DNA of 23,996 bases, from assembly GCA_000697335.1 (NCBI GenBank), contig JNEM01011195.1, forward strand, positions 1 through 23,996, read 5' to 3'. Made by a program: the position numbers and the translations under genes. How positions within the stretch are numbered: position 1 is the first letter of the stretch; every line of letters starts with the position of its first letter. The DNA is from Conidiobolus incongruus B7586. Taxonomy: Eukaryota > Entomophthoromycota > Entomophthoromycetes > Entomophthorales > Conidiobolaceae. Shown piece by piece: positions 10,105-20,207 of the stretch. Under the pieces are notes generated by a model that saw only the letters and a list, made by a program, of their open reading frames with translations, searched no databases and was not told the origin of the DNA.

Positions 10105-11126
10105 GGTGCTCTTCAACAACAATATACAATTCATCAATATTGTATAAAATAATGTATAACAATAACAAATTACATTCGCCTCTCACTCAATTATTTATAA
10201 ATCGAAATTGTTAAATAAAAATATAGTTTTCCAAATATATAAAATGTGTGCCCCTATCTATTCATTAACACTAAATCATTAATATTATTTTAACAAATGA
10301 TTTAGTTATTCTAGGGAATTTCAAGTGAAAAAGCAGATCACATTATACTACCATTATATGAAATATTGTGATATATACCAATCTAGAATCAACACTAGTC
10401 GTGTATTTAGCAAAAATACCAAAATGTCATAATCAGACTATTTGTTATTGTAAAGAACATGAATAAGGAGTAAATAGGGATTGAATTTTTATTACAACAA
10501 TTATTTGAAACTAAAATTTCATTTATATTATTCTAGGAAGATCGCTTAATAAATTCATCAACTATAGCTTTATCGAGTTAAATAATTTGTTATTGTATTG
10601 AATATCGGTACAAATAGATTCTACATAAGTAATATTTTCATACTTTACTATTTAAAGGTAAGAAATTTTTTGAACTTTGTTAATTTATCATCAACTTTTT
10701 AAGTTCTCTCCTTTTTAATCAGGCTTACTATCAGGTTGACTTTAAGAAATTATTCTTTAAAATATACTTTATCATCATTTTTAAAGTTATATATTGTAAG
10801 TAATATTGAATATGCTTATGAACTTATTTTTCAAAGATAATAAGGCTATGATACTATATTTTGATTAGAAAATGTTCTTTAAAATAAAAATTTAACTAAT
10901 TAACTTATTTTAATAAAATCCTTTAAAAGTAATTTTACTATAAAAATCAAATTATGATCAATCTAAACCAAATAATTTATTTTTTAATAGATCAAACTAT
11001 TTAAATTAATATGAAATATATTTTGAGCGATAGAAATTTTAAGGGATATGAAAAATAATCTGAAACTCATTAGTAAAGGATATTTAGTTTACTCCATTAA
11101 ATCTAAGTGGGTGTAGAACCTAACAG

Positions 11127-12110
11127 ATGGTCTCATACTCATGGAACTATAAATATACTGGGCAAGGTCTGGTGACTGATGTATTTGCCAATTTGTTAAC
11201 TCTGTCTTTAATGAGCTCGTCACTTTCTTATCAAGAGGTCTATTACAGTGCTCATCCTCTTAATAATGTCCTTGATGTGTATCTAATCGCTGTAGGGACT
11301 ATTTCCACTTGTTTAACAACTATGATACTCACTGTTCTATTCAAACAGAGCTGGAAGAAACATAATATCGATAATAAATTGGCTACAATTATGATTATAC
11401 TTGACTTATTAACATCAATAGAAATTGTTATTAATGGAATTTTCAACTTGTTCAAAATACCTCTTTTAGGGCAGAAATGGTCATGCGATCTTAGTACTCT
11501 ATTTACTCTGCTGGTTTATGTTAATTCGATGAATTTGGTTGGAGTTATTAGCTTTGAAAGAATGATGCTTGTTGTTTACAAAGTGAACTATTCTGATAAA
11601 GTGTACTGGATTCTAGCATGCTGTCTTGCAGGGCTCACCATTTTTGCAGGGGTTGCAGGTATTTTATCGGATGGAATCAATCTTCAACTTCTTGGTGTAT
11701 ACTGTTTATTCAACTTAGAAATCCTAGCAGGTAAGCTTTCGGCTATTCCTGCAATACTCAGTATGGGAATATCTCAAACATTTGTATTCGTCGGTTACAT
11801 CTCCATTGCACTTTACCGTCGTCGAAAGAGATCGAAGCTCGAGCTAGACTTGGGATTAGACCCAGACAAAGTACGAAAGAAAGTGAATCGAACTATATTA
11901 AAATCATTGATCATTATCTTCATTGTAGCACTTTGTAATGGTCCTTACACTGTCATGTTAATCTCAACTATGATTTATCCTGCGTTTAAAACAAAAGAAG
12001 TTGAACTATTATCGTCAATCTGTGTGAATTTGAACACTATTTTAAATAGCCTTATTCTATTATATATGAAACCTGATATATTTGAAGGTATTGTTACTTT
12101 ATTTAAATAA
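11127..12110 (+). CDS. Seven-transmembrane receptor, rhodopsin-like (class A) GPCR type
   Basis: This intronless gene encodes 327 residues with seven hydrophobic segments, at about 48-72, 85-108, 122-146, 160-182, 206-229, 257-282 and 294-314. Cys120 at the top of TM3 and Cys193 before TM5 are placed like the class A disulfide pair. TM3 ends SFERMM, with ERM where DRY is usual. A long basic third intracellular loop (RRRKRSK, about 231-258) leads into TM6, whose FIVALCNGPY resembles the C-W-x-P region. TM7 has NTILNSLILLYMKP, an NPxxY-like position with Ser instead of Pro. A heterotrimeric G-protein-coupled role is likely; the ligand cannot be read from sequence. Met29 (11211) is a plausible alternative start, since residues 1-28 look unlike a receptor N-terminus; an in-frame stop lies just upstream of 11127. 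The gene stands alone in gene-poor DNA. Entomophthoralean fungi are known to me for families of such receptors. Confidence 0.8.
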   Translation: MVSYSWNYKYTGQGLVTDVFANLLTLSLMSSSLSYQEVYYSAHPLNNVLDVYLIAVGTISTCLTTMILTVLFKQSWKKHNIDNKLATIMIILDLLTSIEIVINGIFNLFKIPLLGQKWSCDLSTLFTLLVYVNSMNLVGVISFERMMLVVYKVNYSDKVYWILACCLAGLTIFAGVAGILSDGINLQLLGVYCLFNLEILAGKLSAIPAILSMGISQTFVFVGYISIALYRRRKRSKLELDLGLDPDKVRKKVNRTILKSLIIIFIVALCNGPYTVMLISTMIYPAFKTKEVELLSSICVNLNTILNSLILLYMKPDIFEGIVTLFK

Positions 12111-12353
12111 ATAATATAATAAGTTAATGTGAATTTAATGGCTTATCATTCTACAATTCATTTTACAAATTTGGATTCTATAATATAATTCTTACTTTCA
12201 AATACAAAATTCAGTTTGATTATATATTTCAGAAATATTGAATTAATATTTCATAAAAATAAACTTAGCATTATATAGCAATTCAATTTTAAATTTAATT
12301 ATCAATTAATTTGTATATTTTGACAATATCAATAGATTTATCTTTAAAATGTG

Positions 12354-12400
12354 ATTATGGTGCATTCAAATACTACTAGTAATGCACTCCTAGCCATAAT
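12354..12400. repeat. Interrupted inverted repeat (hairpin)
   Basis: The left arm ATTATGG+TGCATT (12354-12366) pairs with the right arm AATGCA (12381-12386) and CCATAAT (12394-12400), with a 7-nt bulge and a 14-nt loop. The arms contain more G and C than the surrounding DNA. It lies about 240 bp past the receptor stop codon and could be a 3' UTR structure. Confidence 0.5.
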
Positions 12401-13352
12401 AATCAAGTATTGAATATTGTTAAAGAAAAATATCCATTATTTAACTGCAATTGACATTATAAAAATGCAATAAAATTCATATTATAAACAGAATATATTT
12501 ATATCTAATCAAATCCTTCAGAATGATATATAAGATTTTGTTTATCACATTATATTATATGATATTGAATGGATAATTTTTTTAAAATACTAAATAATAA
12601 ATCATAATATATATTGGTAGTTTCAATCTTCAACAAAAATTTATATAGAATTGGACACAAATTCAAATTGACTATATATTTGAAAAAATATATGACATAA
12701 TACATAATTTACAGGTCAAACCATACTATTTGAATTGTTTTAACTCTCAAATAACAGCAATCATAAATACACCATAACCTCCACTTTTCGACACTATTGT
12801 CTACGACCATTACATATAAAATATCTAATTTCAAAATTTTCTATCAGTATCAATTTGTTTTAAACTATAAAATTTAGATTAATTTTCAAATTATATGTTT
12901 TTTAAAGTATAATTACTATATCAGCCTAATAACAGATATATGAATATTTCGATCGAAGTATAGTCCAATAATAAAGAATAAAACTTTAATAATAAATTCA
13001 AAATTAATAATTTGTTAAATAAGTGTAATAAGGTTAGATTATATAATCTAAAATAAATTTTTTTACTCTAGTTCATTTATAATATAAATTATTACTATGA
13101 TTTAAATAAAATCTTACAGATACTTCATTAAATGGTTAAATTTTGTTCAATTTTCAGTAGTTTTAATGAGTTAATTAAAGTCATCAGTATTCATATGATT
13201 ATATATTAGAATAATATAAATCAATTATTACACTATTTACATTTTATATTACTTTGAGGAATTCTGTTCTTTGTATTAAATATAAAATCTATTATATAAT
13301 TATAATTTTTAAAAAGCTCAAGTTATTATAACTTGGTAGTATATTATTACAA

Positions 13353-13370
13353 ATATATATATATATATAT
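13353..13370. repeat. AT dinucleotide microsatellite
   Basis: Nine AT units lie about 110 bp beyond the stop codon of the carrier gene. Confidence 0.85.
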
Positions 13371-13477
13371 GACAATCATAATATATTTATTGAAATGATG
13401 AAAACGATGTGTCGAGTATTTATTTCAAATAAACCAGAATTATTTATAATTTTATATTATTATGTATTTGAGCTAGT

Positions 13478-14737
13478 TTAAATATTATGCTTTTTACGTT
13501 GTGCGACGTATTCTTTCAATTGATCACCTCCAAATACCATACAGATCTATACCCAATATTAATGATATGCTCAATATATATTATAAGGTAACTTACTGTG
13601 AGATAGACACCCAAACAGATTCTAGGTGTGACACCTCTGTAGAAACCGAGTAATCCGTTCTTTTCGTAAATATACTTGGCAGCTGTGAAAATATTCAAAT
13701 TCTTGGGACGATCTGCTGATTTGGTTTGACTTTGCATTTCGACACGAATAACCTAATGAATGATGATTAATTCAATATTTAATTAGTTAGATAGTAAAAT
13801 GTTATGAATTTACCTCAATGGGCTGATTCCAGCATGCGAGTGCACCACCAACAGCAGAAGCTAAAATAAATTTATGAATATATGTAATTAAATAATGAAT
13901 TAATTGATGCTTACACAGTAGTCTCTCCCAAGTAGTCAACTTCCTTGTCTTATCATCACCTTTGATGAGCTTTTCTGTGAATCTGGAAATACCAAATCTG
14001 GAACCCCAGTTGGTCATTTGACGGACAGCTACAGCAGATACACCTTTGTTCAAACCAACAATACCCTCCTTTTTGAAGACATCATAGGCAACCTTGAAAG
14101 TGGATACGTTGTGGTCAGGAGACTTGTGACGCGTGACTTCCACAGTCTTCATAAATGTACAGAAACCCATGGTAGTGTATGCCTGGGCAATACCACCTCC
14201 CATACCTCCTAGAAGGCCGGCTACAGCTGGCGATGCTCCAGCAACACGGGCACGATAGTCAATTTCTGAAGAGGCAAAGAGTAAGACACCACCCTTAGTA
14301 CTGGCTTCAATCCAAGCCCACTAAAAACAGTAGTTTAATATTTGTCTTTATATATTCAGTCATAGAATATCATCTATTAGAATAAATATTATTCTAGTAG
14401 TACTTACAGGGATCAAACCTTGCCAAAAACCTTTAATACCACCTCTAGCATAAGTCTTTTGGATAGAAGTCAACAAGCTGTCACCTCTGTTAGCTAATCA
14501 GCAGAAACAAAAAAGTCAAGGTGAGGGGTTGAAAAATAGCTTGAGTATTGGCAACTTACCAGCCATATGTGTTTTAACAACCTCAAAAGGTTGGCCAAGG
14601 GTGGTCACTTCAAAGGTCTGAATGAAGGCACCAAGGGCAATATTCTCCCAGCTAATCGGCTTCTTTTTGAGCTCTGAAGTAGGGGTAGTCACTTTAGCAA
14701 TTTGATCAGTTTTAGCAACAGGAGTTGTGGAAGACAT
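13478..14737 (-). CDS. YHM2: Mitochondrial citrate/2-oxoglutarate carrier, Yhm2 type (6 exons)
   Basis: This inner-membrane carrier exchanges citrate for 2-oxoglutarate in yeast, supporting cytosolic NADPH, and was also linked to mtDNA maintenance. Exons on the minus strand are 14737-14560, 14493-14408, 14320-13915, 13860-13814, 13752-13597 and 13546-13478. They give 313 residues, against 314 recalled for yeast. Introns are 50-87 nt, with GTAAGT/GTAAGC/GTAAAT donors and TAG acceptors. Three carrier repeats are visible, with signatures GQPFEVVKTHMAAN (first), TMGFCTFMKTVEVTRHKS (second, degenerate as in Yhm2) and WNQPIEVIRVEMQS (third). Diagnostic blocks are GLIPWAWIEASTKG, RQMTNWGSRFGISR and NGLLGFYRGVTPRI. 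The tail is short and basic (QRKKHNI). No feature is missing relative to the family. Identity with Yhm2, rather than another citrate carrier, rests on the exact shared blocks. Confidence 0.94.
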
Positions 14738-14808
14738 GTTATGGATATGAGAGAGTATAAATTAACTTACTGTGTGATAATAAAGCGATAAGCTTAGCTG
14801 GCTTGAAG

Positions 14809-14817
14809 ATTTATATA
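14809..14817 (-). promoter_or_regulatory. TATA box of the YHM2 gene
   Basis: TATATAAAT on the minus strand lies 72-80 bp upstream of the start codon. The sequence between it and the ATG is less AT-rich and has a CT-rich stretch near the start, typical of a short 5' UTR. Confidence 0.45.
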
Positions 14818-15961
14818 GTTGAGTAGAATGAGTGTGTAACAGAATTGAACCAATTTGGATGGCTTAATGGGAAAAAAGGATGATTAGAATGAATTATTAA
14901 CCAGTCACTAAACTGACATTAACATACAATTTCATTGGATTTTCCATATTTTAATCCGAAAAAACCGATTCAACTTTAACTAGCCTAGAACTCATTTGAA
15001 TCTACGGTTGTATTTAGCATTCAATAAGCTTGTGAGACTCCTCAATAGGTGGATTAAATTATCACATTATTCTTATTAGCATAAACTCATTATAATCAAT
15101 ACTTTATCATGTTTACGATCATTTACCTATCATAATTGAATGGATTAGTATCATAATCCAATACAAATGATCTCGAATATCTGACTATTATAGTATTATA
15201 TGGAAAATCCATTCATATTTACGGGATAATTTTATAATTAATCAAATATAATCTCCAACCAATTGTTAGTCATATAGTTGAATGCCTAATTTCCTTTTAT
15301 ATCATTGTGTATTTTGTATCCTAAAATTCACTCTAAAAATTATATTACAAAAATATAAAAATATATTTTATATGTGCATTATGTTTACATTGATAAACAA
15401 TAAATTTATTTCATAAATAGATAATTTAATAAAATCGACTTCAATTTAACTTGAAAAATTTCATATTATTCCTAATTTCAACGATTTAATTACTTGTAAT
15501 AGTTAATTTCGTTATTCAAATTTTTTAGAAATATATTAATCATCCAAAGAATCATCTTCTATTTTATATTAAGTTTTAGACTCGTTAACTATATTGCTAT
15601 TATATGATTATGGCCATTTTCGAATTATTGTAATGGAGTTAATAATACTTAGATATGGTCATGTTCTATATGGTTCAACAATTATCATATTAATAAATTC
15701 CAATGGATCATGATATAAATTATTGATAAATATTCGATTATCTAATCTACTTATTACTTTACATATCATTTTTATTATCAAAAAACCTATCAATATTATT
15801 TTAAAATTTGAAATTACTTATTAATTTTATGAACTTACTAAAAAACTATTTTCCTAAGAAATATTTGGGAAAATCAATTTTATAGACTCAATTAACCTGT
15901 TTTTTACAATTTATTTGAATTTTACTTTTTTTGAAGTTTTACAGTGGTTCAGAGAATTTCG

Positions 15962-15974
15962 GACACTAAGTGTC
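15962..15974. repeat. Short palindrome GACACTAAGTGTC
   Basis: Six-base arms surround a single central A. It stands out from the AT-rich background by its composition and could be a dimeric protein-binding site, but there is no context to support this. Confidence 0.35.
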
Positions 15975-16120
15975 TAAAAATAATTCGTTAATTTAAAGTT
16001 GAATTTATATAAGGTATATTGCGGTAAATCTTGCAATATTTTTTGAGGTATTAGGTGGAATATGCTGTGCGATCGATAATTCTTTCAAGATAGAAAACTA
16101 GTAATGATGCTTTATTATCT

Positions 16121-16140
16121 ATTATTATTATTATTATTAT
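16121..16140. repeat. ATT trinucleotide microsatellite
   Basis: Tandem ATT units span 20 bp in gene-free DNA. Confidence 0.8.
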
Positions 16141-16790
16141 CTAATTAGTTGAATGCAATGATATATGATTAATGAAATGAGAAAAATTTTTGAGTTGAAT
16201 AATCTGAATTGATATTAGAAAATTAATGAATTTTAGACTCTCTAATCATTTAAAATGATTATTTCATGCCAATAAATTCTAGATAAGAACAAAATATATT
16301 ATAATATAGGTTATAAAAATACAATGATCTAAATATTATCTCTTATCCTAATTAAAAGTTAACTACATTTATATTGTTTGAAACTGTATATAAATTATTT
16401 GATAATATAATTTTTAATAAAATTTAAACACATGATAGTATTGATTAAGTCCTTAAAATGAATGTATTTTAAAAACATCAAGTTAATCTTCTCGAGGCTT
16501 TGTAATATAATAGTGTAACGAAAATAAATAAATTTCTAACCATTTTTTACAAAGCATCATAAACTTACTTATGATTAAATCTTAATCAGTGGAATATAAT
16601 TTAAAAAGTAATTAATATTATAATATTATTTGGTATTGATATTAATAAATTTTTAAATATTATTCTACAGTGATTTATATAAATGATTGATAATTCAGAA
16701 TTTAATTGTAAAAATACTTGAATACTGATTTCTTCATTAAATAACTGATAATATAGAATAATTTGATATACAATCAATATAATAGTGACT

Positions 16791-16808
16791 TATATATATG
16801 TGTGTGTG
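16791..16808. repeat. Compound TA/TG dinucleotide repeat
   Basis: A TA run passes directly into a TG run. It is simple-sequence DNA. Confidence 0.75.
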
Positions 16809-17129
16809 ATCGTTTAATTTATTTGCAATATTTTTAGATCAAAATGAGGTATTGAATTGATTTTGATTATAATTGATCAATACCAATTATTTTTATAATT
16901 AAAACATCAAGCATTTTAAATTCAATTATATAATGTACTATCATAATTTTTTTAAATATTTTTCATCTTAATCTTGATCAAAATTTTATAAATCTCTTAA
17001 TATTAACAATTTAATAATATTGCCATGAATTCTAGAATAAATGGTAAGAAATGATATAATAATTTTAATGGAAATTTAACCTTGAATTTATTTATTAAAG
17101 AAAAATAAATAATTTATTAATTAATACAA

Positions 17130-19104
17130 TTAATATTCATCTTCAACTTCTCTATTTGGTCTAAACAACACTTCATTATAAAACAATATCCAATTGGCAA
17201 TCATTCCAATGGAACACACTACTGAAATCATCATCAATGGCAAAAATTCGTAAGAGTTACCAAAGATCCAGTTGTGGAGGAAAGACCAATAGAAGTATAG
17301 GAAGCTGAGTGTAAAGTAGAACATGAATTCAATGCTTCGGAATAAATAGAAGACGGAGCAAGATTGACCACTGTAGCCGATAATGCCCCAACATAGTAAA
17401 AGTAATGATTGAATGACATTTTCTAAAATGAACTTTAATTGACATAGTTAATGATAACTTTTAAATTGATTTACCTTGAGGATAGAAAATGAGGGGAAAT
17501 AGTGAAAATGAACCAACAATAGATAAAAATAAGAAGTATCTAATATATCTTGGAGATCTTAAGCATAAAATACTAAATAATAAAATTTGATTTAGGTCAA
17601 TGAATATTAATATGATTAGTTAAAATTACCCCATAGGGAATATCATTAACATGACAGCTTTTTCATGAACATGCCAACCGAATAAATAAGAACTATAACC
17701 ACATAGTATGACAGAATCAATAAAGTTGGGCTTGTTAGGTTCTCTCCAAAGCTTTATGAGGCATGGCTAAATATGAAAAATGAGATTATGATAATACATG
17801 AATAGTTAAATAATTATTTACCAATTGGAAAATAGCAGTTAAAATCAAAGTATGAACAGGTAAAATATTAGGTAATACGAAAAACTGGCTATCTCCAATA
17901 AGACCTCTTGTTGCAGAAGACAAATTCATGTCCTTCAAATGGGACATATAGCTTGGGAAGAGACGTTTGCCTACAGCAATAAGAACACGGTCGAGGAAAG
18001 AGTAGAATGCCCAAAAGTTGGGTGCCCAGTAAGCGTGGCAGAGTCCTCGTTTAAAAGGGAATAGTCTAGTGATTACTTGGGGGATTTGCTCATAGTAGAT
18101 AAAGGGACCGAAAGAGATTATGAACACGAGAATCACTGAAGCACCCAGTGTGAACAAACGTCTGAAACTTTTTATCCAAGTCAGTGAGCTATCCGATTCA
18201 AAGCAATAACCTCTGAATAAATAAATGAAGTATGCTGGTGCAATGTATAAATAAATGTGCTTAAAATTGAGAAGTACAGCGAATAGAATTCCAGAGAGTA
18301 AATTTTTACCCTAGAATACTGTTGGAGAACATTTATAAGGTAATTTAAAATATATAATTACCTCATAAGCTAAGATTAAAGACCACATCAGAATACCAAA
18401 CATAAAGCCGTTATATTGAAAGTGTATGTGATCCACAATAAATAAACTGGGATGCAAGAACAACAAATAGCACAATAATGAAGTACCACTGTACAAATTT
18501 AACTTTTTTAATCTAAATATTAAAATTAATATAAAATAGTATTAGACTATATTCATTAAAATTTACCTCATCAAAGCAGCAAATAAAACCCATTCAGTAA
18601 ACATAACTGTTCCTCTTTGAAATAATACAGTATTAAAACTTGAATAATTTAAATTATTGACTTGTAGCATTTTAGGGTCAAAAAATTGAGCGAATAAAGA
18701 CATTATATACTCAAACCAAGCAAAAAATGGTGGGTAATCTAAAGTCCATTCACTTGTATTCTATATTATATATTCTAATACTAATTGAAATTAGAAATTA
18801 ATTGGATATGATTTACCTCATAATACCATTCTTTAATAGGTAAACTATAAGTTATAGCTAACCAATTTCTATGTACTTCAAAATCGGTACTCTTACTATT
18901 TTTAAAAATTAATTAAATTAAATAATTTTTGAATAAAATTAATTACTATGCAGGTATTAATAGACCTTTTAAGTAACCACTTAAAATAATTAGAGTATAA
19001 TCAATAGTTATACCTCTTGTAGATTTAATCTTACTATTATTATTTTCGTTATCATTTTTGGTATTTTCAATATTATTATTTAAATGATTTATTTTTTCTT
19101 CCAT
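17130..19104 (-). CDS. ALG8: Dolichyl-P-Glc:Glc1Man9GlcNAc2-PP-dolichol alpha-1,3-glucosyltransferase (8 exons)
   Basis: This ER-membrane GT57 enzyme adds the second glucose to the lipid-linked N-glycan precursor. Exons on the minus strand are 19104-18947, 18895-18817, 18760-18567, 18512-18362, 18310-17822, 17766-17630, 17572-17475 and 17422-17130. They give 532 residues, against about 526 in human. All seven introns are 51-57 nt and end in TAG. Diagnostic blocks in order are [18 protein letters not shown] (55-72, with the acidic residues of the GT57 active loop), [16 protein letters not shown] (82-97), [14 protein letters not shown] (170-183), [31 protein letters not shown] and [22 protein letters not shown] and the HIHFQYNG block point to Alg8 rather than Alg6. 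Many hydrophobic segments follow. The N-terminus is Asn-rich (about 7-23) and hydrophilic. The gene lies 184 bp downstream of the TVP15-like gene on the same strand. Confidence 0.95.
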
Positions 19105-19128
19105 TATTTTTATTTATTAATTTTTATA

Positions 19129-19158
19129 TTTTTTTTTTAAAAAAATTTCTTTTTTTTG
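19129..19158. promoter_or_regulatory. Poly(dT)/poly(dA) tracts upstream of ALG8
   Basis: A run of ten T is followed directly by seven A, then another run of eight T, starting 25 bp upstream of the ALG8 start codon. Such tracts disfavour nucleosomes in fungal promoters. Here they lie in the 184-bp gap after the TVP15-like gene, suggesting ALG8 has its own promoter. Confidence 0.4.
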
Positions 19159-19288
19159 TAATAATTATAATTGAAATAAATTTAATTTTAAATTAAATTA
19201 TATTATTAAATTTATGGGTTAAATGGTATTTAATTTATTATATTTTATTAATTGTTTAATAAAACTAAATAAAATTCTCTATCAAATT

Positions 19289-19711
19289 TTAAACTTGATT
19301 CTGGACAACTTCACTATTATTTGGGGTATGTTGATGTTCAACTGTTAACTCTCTTCCCAAATACTTGAGCTGAATAATACCTAAAGCGGTGAAAACAATA
19401 CCAATTACTAAGAGAATTACCATACTGATATATTGCCAAACATCCCAACCCAGAGTCAAAGCACTGAAAAATATATAGAATAGACCTCTTCCAATATAAG
19501 TGTTAAAGAAGTTAACATGTTTGGTAACAGGTTCAGGAATGTGGAGTTCAAGGGCTAAAATTACACATCCAAGAAGAATTGCGTAAATAGCTACGATTGC
19601 ATTGGGGAAAGTTATCCAAACGAACCTCAAACACCCATTGACAATTAGTAAAATTCCTGCAATGACATTAAATAATACTGTAACGGCTTTTGGTAAAGAG
19701 TATTTAGCCAT
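19289..19711 (-). CDS. TVP15: Tvp15-like Golgi membrane protein (COPI-associated family)
   Basis: This is a small four-helix membrane protein of late Golgi/Tlg2-containing vesicles; its molecular activity is unknown even in yeast. The single exon encodes 140 residues, close to the 143 recalled for yeast Tvp15. Hydrophobic segments lie at about 9-30, 36-54, 72-88 and 96-114. The loop between TM2 and TM3 leads into YIGRGLFYIFFSALTLG (72-88), the most conserved block of the COPI_assoc family. The C-terminal tail (about 120-140) is hydrophilic and presumably cytosolic. The start fits the family because MAKYSLPKAV precedes TM1 directly. A TATAAATA box lies 68 bp upstream. ALG8 follows on the same strand. 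I am confident of the family and fairly sure of the ortholog. Confidence 0.85.
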   Translation of the reverse strand: MAKYSLPKAVTVLFNVIAGILLIVNGCLRFVWITFPNAIVAIYAILLGCVILALELHIPEPVTKHVNFFNTYIGRGLFYIFFSALTLGWDVWQYISMVILLVIGIVFTALGIIQLKYLGRELTVEHQHTPNNSEVVQNQV

Positions 19712-19778
19712 CGTTTATAATAAAATAACTAGATAATTAGATAATGTAATACGAGAAAAGGATGGTTACTGATTTATT

Positions 19779-19786
19779 TATTTATA
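19779..19786 (-). promoter_or_regulatory. TATA box of the TVP15-like gene
   Basis: TATAAATA on the minus strand lies 68 bp upstream of the start codon at 19711, the same octamer and similar spacing as in front of MVD1 and the leucine fusion gene. Confidence 0.4.
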
Positions 19787-19804
19787 TTGAGAGTATTTGA
19801 ATAT

Positions 19805-19901
19805 TTAATGAGCTACATGATTATGTTCAGGAGTTAGTAGTGAGTAGGAAATGATTTTCTCAGGAGTACTTGATAGATTACTCTCGGTCAAATTGGATGA
19901 T
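19805..19901 (-). other. Orphan coding-like segment with splice acceptor
   Basis: On the minus strand a TTTTTAG acceptor ends at 19902. It is followed by 97 bases that are clearly richer in G and C than the flanks. One frame (offset by one base) is open for 31 codons to a TAA at 19807-19805, reading a Ser/Thr/Glu-rich tail (SSNLTESNLSSTPEK and onward). It looks like a terminal exon but no partner exon in the right phase was found. The nearest upstream gene, the PQ-loop transporter, has its own stop at 20208. It could be an alternative last exon, part of an unrecognised transcript, or 5' leader DNA of the TVP15-like gene. Confidence 0.35.
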
Positions 19902-20207
19902 CTAAAAATAAAATTCATAATTTAGCAAATTTTGAGTCCCTTAAGAGATAATCTAAATTGATCTTCCAAAATTATATGATTTAATAAGGATATTTGAAAA
20001 ATTTAAAAGTTGAAGTAATATCAATTTATTTAAGAATTTAAAGTTATACAAAATAATTGTGATGTAAATATTTAGTTTTTATTGTACAGATAAAGTTATT
20101 GTAAACAATTGAATAGAGAGTTCTTCCAATTAATTATGATTATTTGATTATTTTTGAAAACATGGGGTATGACGTAAACGTATTAAATCGATTTTTTGAA
20201 TCTTAAA
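19902..20207. other. Spacer downstream of the PQ-loop gene
   Basis: About 300 bp of AT-rich DNA lies between the PQ-loop stop codon and the orphan coding-like segment. A weak open stretch around 19930-19975 on the minus strand has no usable splice donor. Nothing else is seen. Confidence 0.5.

Larger units (their letters stand above)
8468..11126. other. Gene-poor AT-rich tract upstream of the leucine fusion and the receptor gene
   Basis: This stretch is 2.66 kb with no convincing coding sequence on either strand. It holds the promoter of the leucine gene at its left end and that of the receptor gene at its right end. Visible small structure includes an AAT repeat near 10088, two copies of a 12-mer at 9917-9953, and a short AT stem-loop around 9684-9719. 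No tRNA or transposon ends were recognised. Confidence 0.65.
12111..13477. other. Gene-free AT-rich spacer between receptor and carrier genes
   Basis: These 1.37 kb separate two converging genes. No coding-like stretch is seen. It contains an interrupted hairpin (12354-12400) and an AT dinucleotide run (13353-13370), and must include the 3' ends of both transcripts. Confidence 0.65.
14738..17129. other. Gene-free AT-rich tract between YHM2 and ALG8
   Basis: This 2.4 kb region contains the YHM2 promoter at its left end and the 3' end of ALG8 at its right. I found no coding-like stretch. Minor marks are a CCG-N6-CCG pair (14956-14967), a 13-bp palindrome GACACTAAGTGTC (15962-15974), an ATT repeat (16121-16140) and a mixed TA/TG repeat (16791-16808). 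Confidence 0.65.

Noticed and set aside
8468-13477. Mobile elements, viral fossils, tRNA genes or a CRISPR array in the gene-poor tract
   Set aside because: No reverse transcriptase, transposase, integrase or capsid-like sequence, no long terminal repeats, no cloverleaf with A and B boxes, and no regularly spaced repeats were recognised.
14956-14967. CCG-N6-CCG pair upstream of YHM2 as a Zn2Cys6 factor site
   Set aside because: A single weak match about 220 bp upstream with no second copy. Not enough to annotate.
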